From: Clostridium_AD sp050717535
GTDB lineage: Bacteria > Bacillota > Clostridia > Clostridiales > Clostridiaceae
Length of the DNA: 64,000 bases
Direction: 5' to 3'
Assembly (NCBI RefSeq): GCF_050717535.1
Contig: NZ_JBOITM010000070.1
Location: 1 to 64,000 of the forward strand
This document shows, piece by piece, positions 61,664-64,000 of the stretch. Made by a program: the position numbers and the translations under genes. Every line of letters starts with the position of its first letter. Within the stretch, counting starts at the first letter, position 1. Below the pieces are notes generated by a model that had not been told where the DNA came from, searched no databases, and saw only the letters and a list, made by a program, of their open reading frames with translations.

Positions 61664-61978
61664 TACAACAATAGTGTATCCACATAAGATAAATCTTATT
61701 TTGACATAAATCTACAAAGATTAGAATTCCCCAAAACAAAAGATAAAAAGGAAACTGTTTACTTTATAAATATTTAACAATGATGCTGATTATTTGTACT
61801 AATATTAGTGCTAACAAACAGAGAACAATTATCGTATTCATAGATGTAAATATCTTATTTTAATGTAGATATATTTGTAGCAATTATGAGTAAGTAGTTT
61901 CCTTTTCTTTATCCCCCCTAAATATATAATTTTAATTATTTATATAAAAAAACTTGAGCAGATGCTCAAGTTTTTTCT
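61648..61978 (+). ncRNA. Candidate structured noncoding RNA
   Basis: About 300 bases run from an AbrB-like promoter to a strong terminator with no frame that has a ribosome site; the longest ATG frame is 27 codons. Bases 61746-61764 pair with 61888-61906 (16 of 19 Watson-Crick, plus G-U), closing a long irregular hairpin reminiscent in outline of 6S RNA. The loop contains the palindrome ACTAATATTAGT. The class is unknown. A long untranslated relic of a promoter duplication is the alternative. Confidence 0.5.
61947..61976. terminator. Bidirectional terminator
   Basis: AAAAAACTTGAGC pairs with GCTCAAGTTTTTT around AGAT. It ends the plus-strand candidate RNA and, on the minus strand, the helicase gene whose stop is three bases away. 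Confidence 0.9.
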
Positions 61979-64000
61979 TTATTCCCAAAATTCACAAATC
62001 TCTTTTCTTGCAACAGTGTTATTAGTTATTTTAAGATAATACTCCCACTGCTTTGGAAATAGCTTTCTATATCTTTGATGAAGAAATCTATCATCTATTA
62101 AAAGTACAATTCCTCTATCTTCCTCTGTTCTAATAACTCGTCCCGCTGCTTGAAGCACTTTATTCATACCTGGATACATGTAGGCATACTCATAACCACA
62201 ATCACTTTTATTATCAAAATACTCCGCAATAATTTCTCTTTCAAAGCAAATCATTGGAAGTCCAACACCGATTATTATTACACCGATTAATCTATCACCT
62301 TTCAAATCAATACCTTCAGAAAAAATACCACCTAAAACTCCAAATCCTAAAACATTTTCAGAATCAATATCAGTAAAATTTTGGAGAAAAGTTTCTCTGG
62401 CATCTTCATTCATAAAACTACTTTGAACCCTTATATTAATATCAGGATATTTTTCAGCAAACAAATTACTCACAGCATTCATATACTTATATGATGGAAA
62501 AAACACCATATAATTTCCACTTTTAGCACTCACCACAGCATATATGTATTCTACTATTTTAGAGTAACTATTTTCTCTGTTTTTATATTTAGTAGAAATA
62601 TCCTTAGCTATCATTAATTTAAGTTTATTTTTATTGAAGGGAGAATCTAAAGTTAGATGATAATCTTCACTTTCTCCGCCCAAAATTTCTTTAAAATATA
62701 ATAGTGGTAGCAGTGTTGCAGAGAAATAAACCACAGATTTGCCTCTTTTAGATGCTTCTCTTAAAAGTTTAGAAGGATCCAAACAAAACATCTTTAATAC
62801 CACATCATCCCCACTACACTCCACATATGTTATATATTTATCATCATAAAGTTCAGCTATTCGAATAAAACTCAAAGAATTAAAGTATAATTCTAAAAAA
62901 TTGTCATACATCTTAGATTTTTCATTTTTTGTAAGCCATACTTCTAATATTTTGGTAAGATTGTTAAGGAGGTTGTATATACCTGCTGGTTCCGCATTTT
63001 GCTTATAATATCCCTCGTCATTACACATCTTCTTCATACCTCGCATAAATGCATTTAACTTATTTAAAGCTTTATACAAACTGCCATCTACACCTTTTAC
63101 TTCTCTTTTTAATACTAAAAGTGGTTTTTTATGAAACTGCGCCGAAAACATTTCACGTGCTCTATCCACTAAATTATGAGCCTCATCAACCAAAATAGTG
63201 TAATCTCCATTGTTATCCATAAAAAATCTCTTTAGGTAAACTCTAGGATCAAAAAAATAATTATAATCACATATAATACAATCAGACCATAGGGTTAAAT
63301 CCAATGAAAATTCAAAGGGACAAATGTTATACTTGTTTGAATAGTTCTCAATTATCTCTCGGCTATATGTACTTTCATTTTTTAGAATATCTAGTAGAGC
63401 CTCATTAACCCTATCGAAATGTCCCTTTGCAAATTTACATTGCTCAGGATTACAAGCGCTACCCTTGCTAAAGCATATTTTATCCTTGGCAGTTATTATA
63501 ATGGTTTTAAATTTAAGTCCATGCTCTTTCATTTTATCGAAAGCAATTTCCGCTACCTGCCTTGTTATGGTTTTAGCAGTCAAGTAAAAAATTTTAGAAG
63601 TATGCCCTTCTCCCATGGCTTTCACTGCTGGAAACAATGTAGATATTGTTTTGCCTACCCCAGTTGGGGCTTGAAGAAACATTTTTTTGCCCTCTACCAC
63701 TGTTTTGTATACCGAAACGGCTAATTCTCTTTGGCCATCCCTATAACTATCAAAAGGAAATTTCAAATCTTTTATTGTATTATCTCTTGTTTCATTCCAA
63801 TCACTGGTTATGTTTGCCCATTTAAAATAGCTAGAAATAATTTCATTAAAAAACTCCTGTAGTTCTTCAATAGAAAGGATTTTTAAAAATCTTCTAATCT
63901 TTTCATTATCAATTTGGTAATAAGTTAATTGAACGTTAACAAATTGAAGATTATTTTGCATTCCATATATATATGCATAACACTTTGCTTGAGCCCAGTG
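61979..64000 (-). CDS. DinG/XPD-like DNA helicase (partial at the N terminus)
   Basis: At least 673 residues; the reading frame stays open to the window edge. The upstream codons give HWAQAKCYAYIYGMQNNLQF, matching the middle of longer family members, so the ATG at 63961 is internal. Motif I is QAPTGVGKT, and DEAH follows. Cysteines around ICFSKGSACNPEQC, ICPF and CIICDYNYF are placed like the 4Fe-4S cluster of XPD and DinG. The C-terminal helicase domain ends with QAAGRVIRTEEDRG. The missing N terminus may hold a Cas4-like nuclease part, as in related proteins. It acts in DNA repair. Confidence 0.88.
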   Translation of the reverse strand, partial: HWAQAKCYAYIYGMQNNLQFVNVQLTYYQIDNEKIRRFLKILSIEELQEFFNEIISSYFKWANITSDWNETRDNTIKDLKFPFDSYRDGQRELAVSVYKTVVEGKKMFLQAPTGVGKTISTLFPAVKAMGEGHTSKIFYLTAKTITRQVAEIAFDKMKEHGLKFKTIIITAKDKICFSKGSACNPEQCKFAKGHFDRVNEALLDILKNESTYSREIIENYSNKYNICPFEFSLDLTLWSDCIICDYNYFFDPRVYLKRFFMDNNGDYTILVDEAHNLVDRAREMFSAQFHKKPLLVLKREVKGVDGSLYKALNKLNAFMRGMKKMCNDEGYYKQNAEPAGIYNLLNNLTKILEVWLTKNEKSKMYDNFLELYFNSLSFIRIAELYDDKYITYVECSGDDVVLKMFCLDPSKLLREASKRGKSVVYFSATLLPLLYFKEILGGESEDYHLTLDSPFNKNKLKLMIAKDISTKYKNRENSYSKIVEYIYAVVSAKSGNYMVFFPSYKYMNAVSNLFAEKYPDINIRVQSSFMNEDARETFLQNFTDIDSENVLGFGVLGGIFSEGIDLKGDRLIGVIIIGVGLPMICFEREIIAEYFDNKSDCGYEYAYMYPGMNKVLQAAGRVIRTEEDRGIVLLIDDRFLHQRYRKLFPKQWEYYLKITNNTVARKEICEFWE

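Noticed and set aside
61746..61906. Assigning the candidate RNA directly to 6S RNA.
   Set aside because: The outline (long closing stem, large internal loop) fits, but I could not verify the conserved central-bubble sequences, so only a generic noncoding RNA is claimed.

Overview
The window looks like a chromosomal segment of a low-G+C, anaerobic, spore-forming Firmicute, most likely Clostridium or a close relative. The evidence is the strong A+T bias, purine-rich Shine-Dalgarno sites, a cellobiose phosphorylase very like the clostridial type, an AbrB regulator with a Spo0A-box-like promoter, a ferredoxin-type aldo/keto reductase and a clostridial rRNA leader. Most genes lie on the minus strand. 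No phage, transposase, integrase or CRISPR array was seen.

Layout. 1-1524: the 5' end of a 16S rRNA gene with its leader and promoter (minus), a GreA-type factor (plus) and a cold-shock protein. 1986-10542: a cello-oligosaccharide operon with cellobiose phosphorylase, LacI regulator, CUT1 ABC transporter and GH1 beta-glucosidase. Similar 14-bp operator-like sites precede three of its genes. 10763-17123: a metallo-beta-lactamase-fold hydrolase, SstT, two near-identical tRNA-Leu genes, a MYG1-family hydrolase followed by an intact M-box Mg2+ riboswitch with no gene to control, a small winged-helix-like protein and a TrkA-N potassium channel. 17382-25436: an aldo/keto reductase, a HAD phosphatase, a sugar nucleotidyltransferase with an altered signature motif, an Lgt-like transferase beside a large lipoprotein, a pentapeptide-repeat protein and a small membrane protein. 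25478-33706: a xylose operon (xylA, xylB, xylF, xylG, xylH) behind a ROK-type XylR. 34212-39313: small and hypothetical genes, two HAD/M20 enzymes and several decayed reading frames. 39422-47075: a four-gene Wadjet (Jet/MksBEFG) defence operon in the order jetD-jetA-jetB-jetC. 47206-57305: Nfo endonuclease IV, an M24 peptidase, an XRE-cupin regulator, a small Cys/Gly-rich protein, an ABC-F ATPase, a DEAD-box helicase and RecQ. 57643-64000: a sensorless LytS-like kinase with two response regulators, YajQ, AbrB, a candidate noncoding RNA driven by an AbrB-like promoter, and the 3' part of a DinG/XPD-like helicase that runs off the window.

How the genes work together. Two sugar modules dominate. 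In one, cello-oligosaccharides are imported by an ABC transporter and split by phosphorolysis or hydrolysis. In the other, xylose is imported by XylFGH and converted to xylulose-5-phosphate by XylA and XylB. In both, a stem-loop without a U-run follows the binding-protein gene, which suggests the same way of expressing more binding protein than membrane subunits. The clearest specialised system is Wadjet, an SMC-like complex with a Toprim nuclease that restricts plasmids.

The least explained signals are RNA-level: the targetless M-box behind MYG1, a shared leader before the MYG1 and MBL genes, which both lack an ordinary Shine-Dalgarno site, and the promoter-to-terminator unit at 61613-61976 that encodes no convincing protein. 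All functional names rest on reading motifs by eye; no database search was run.
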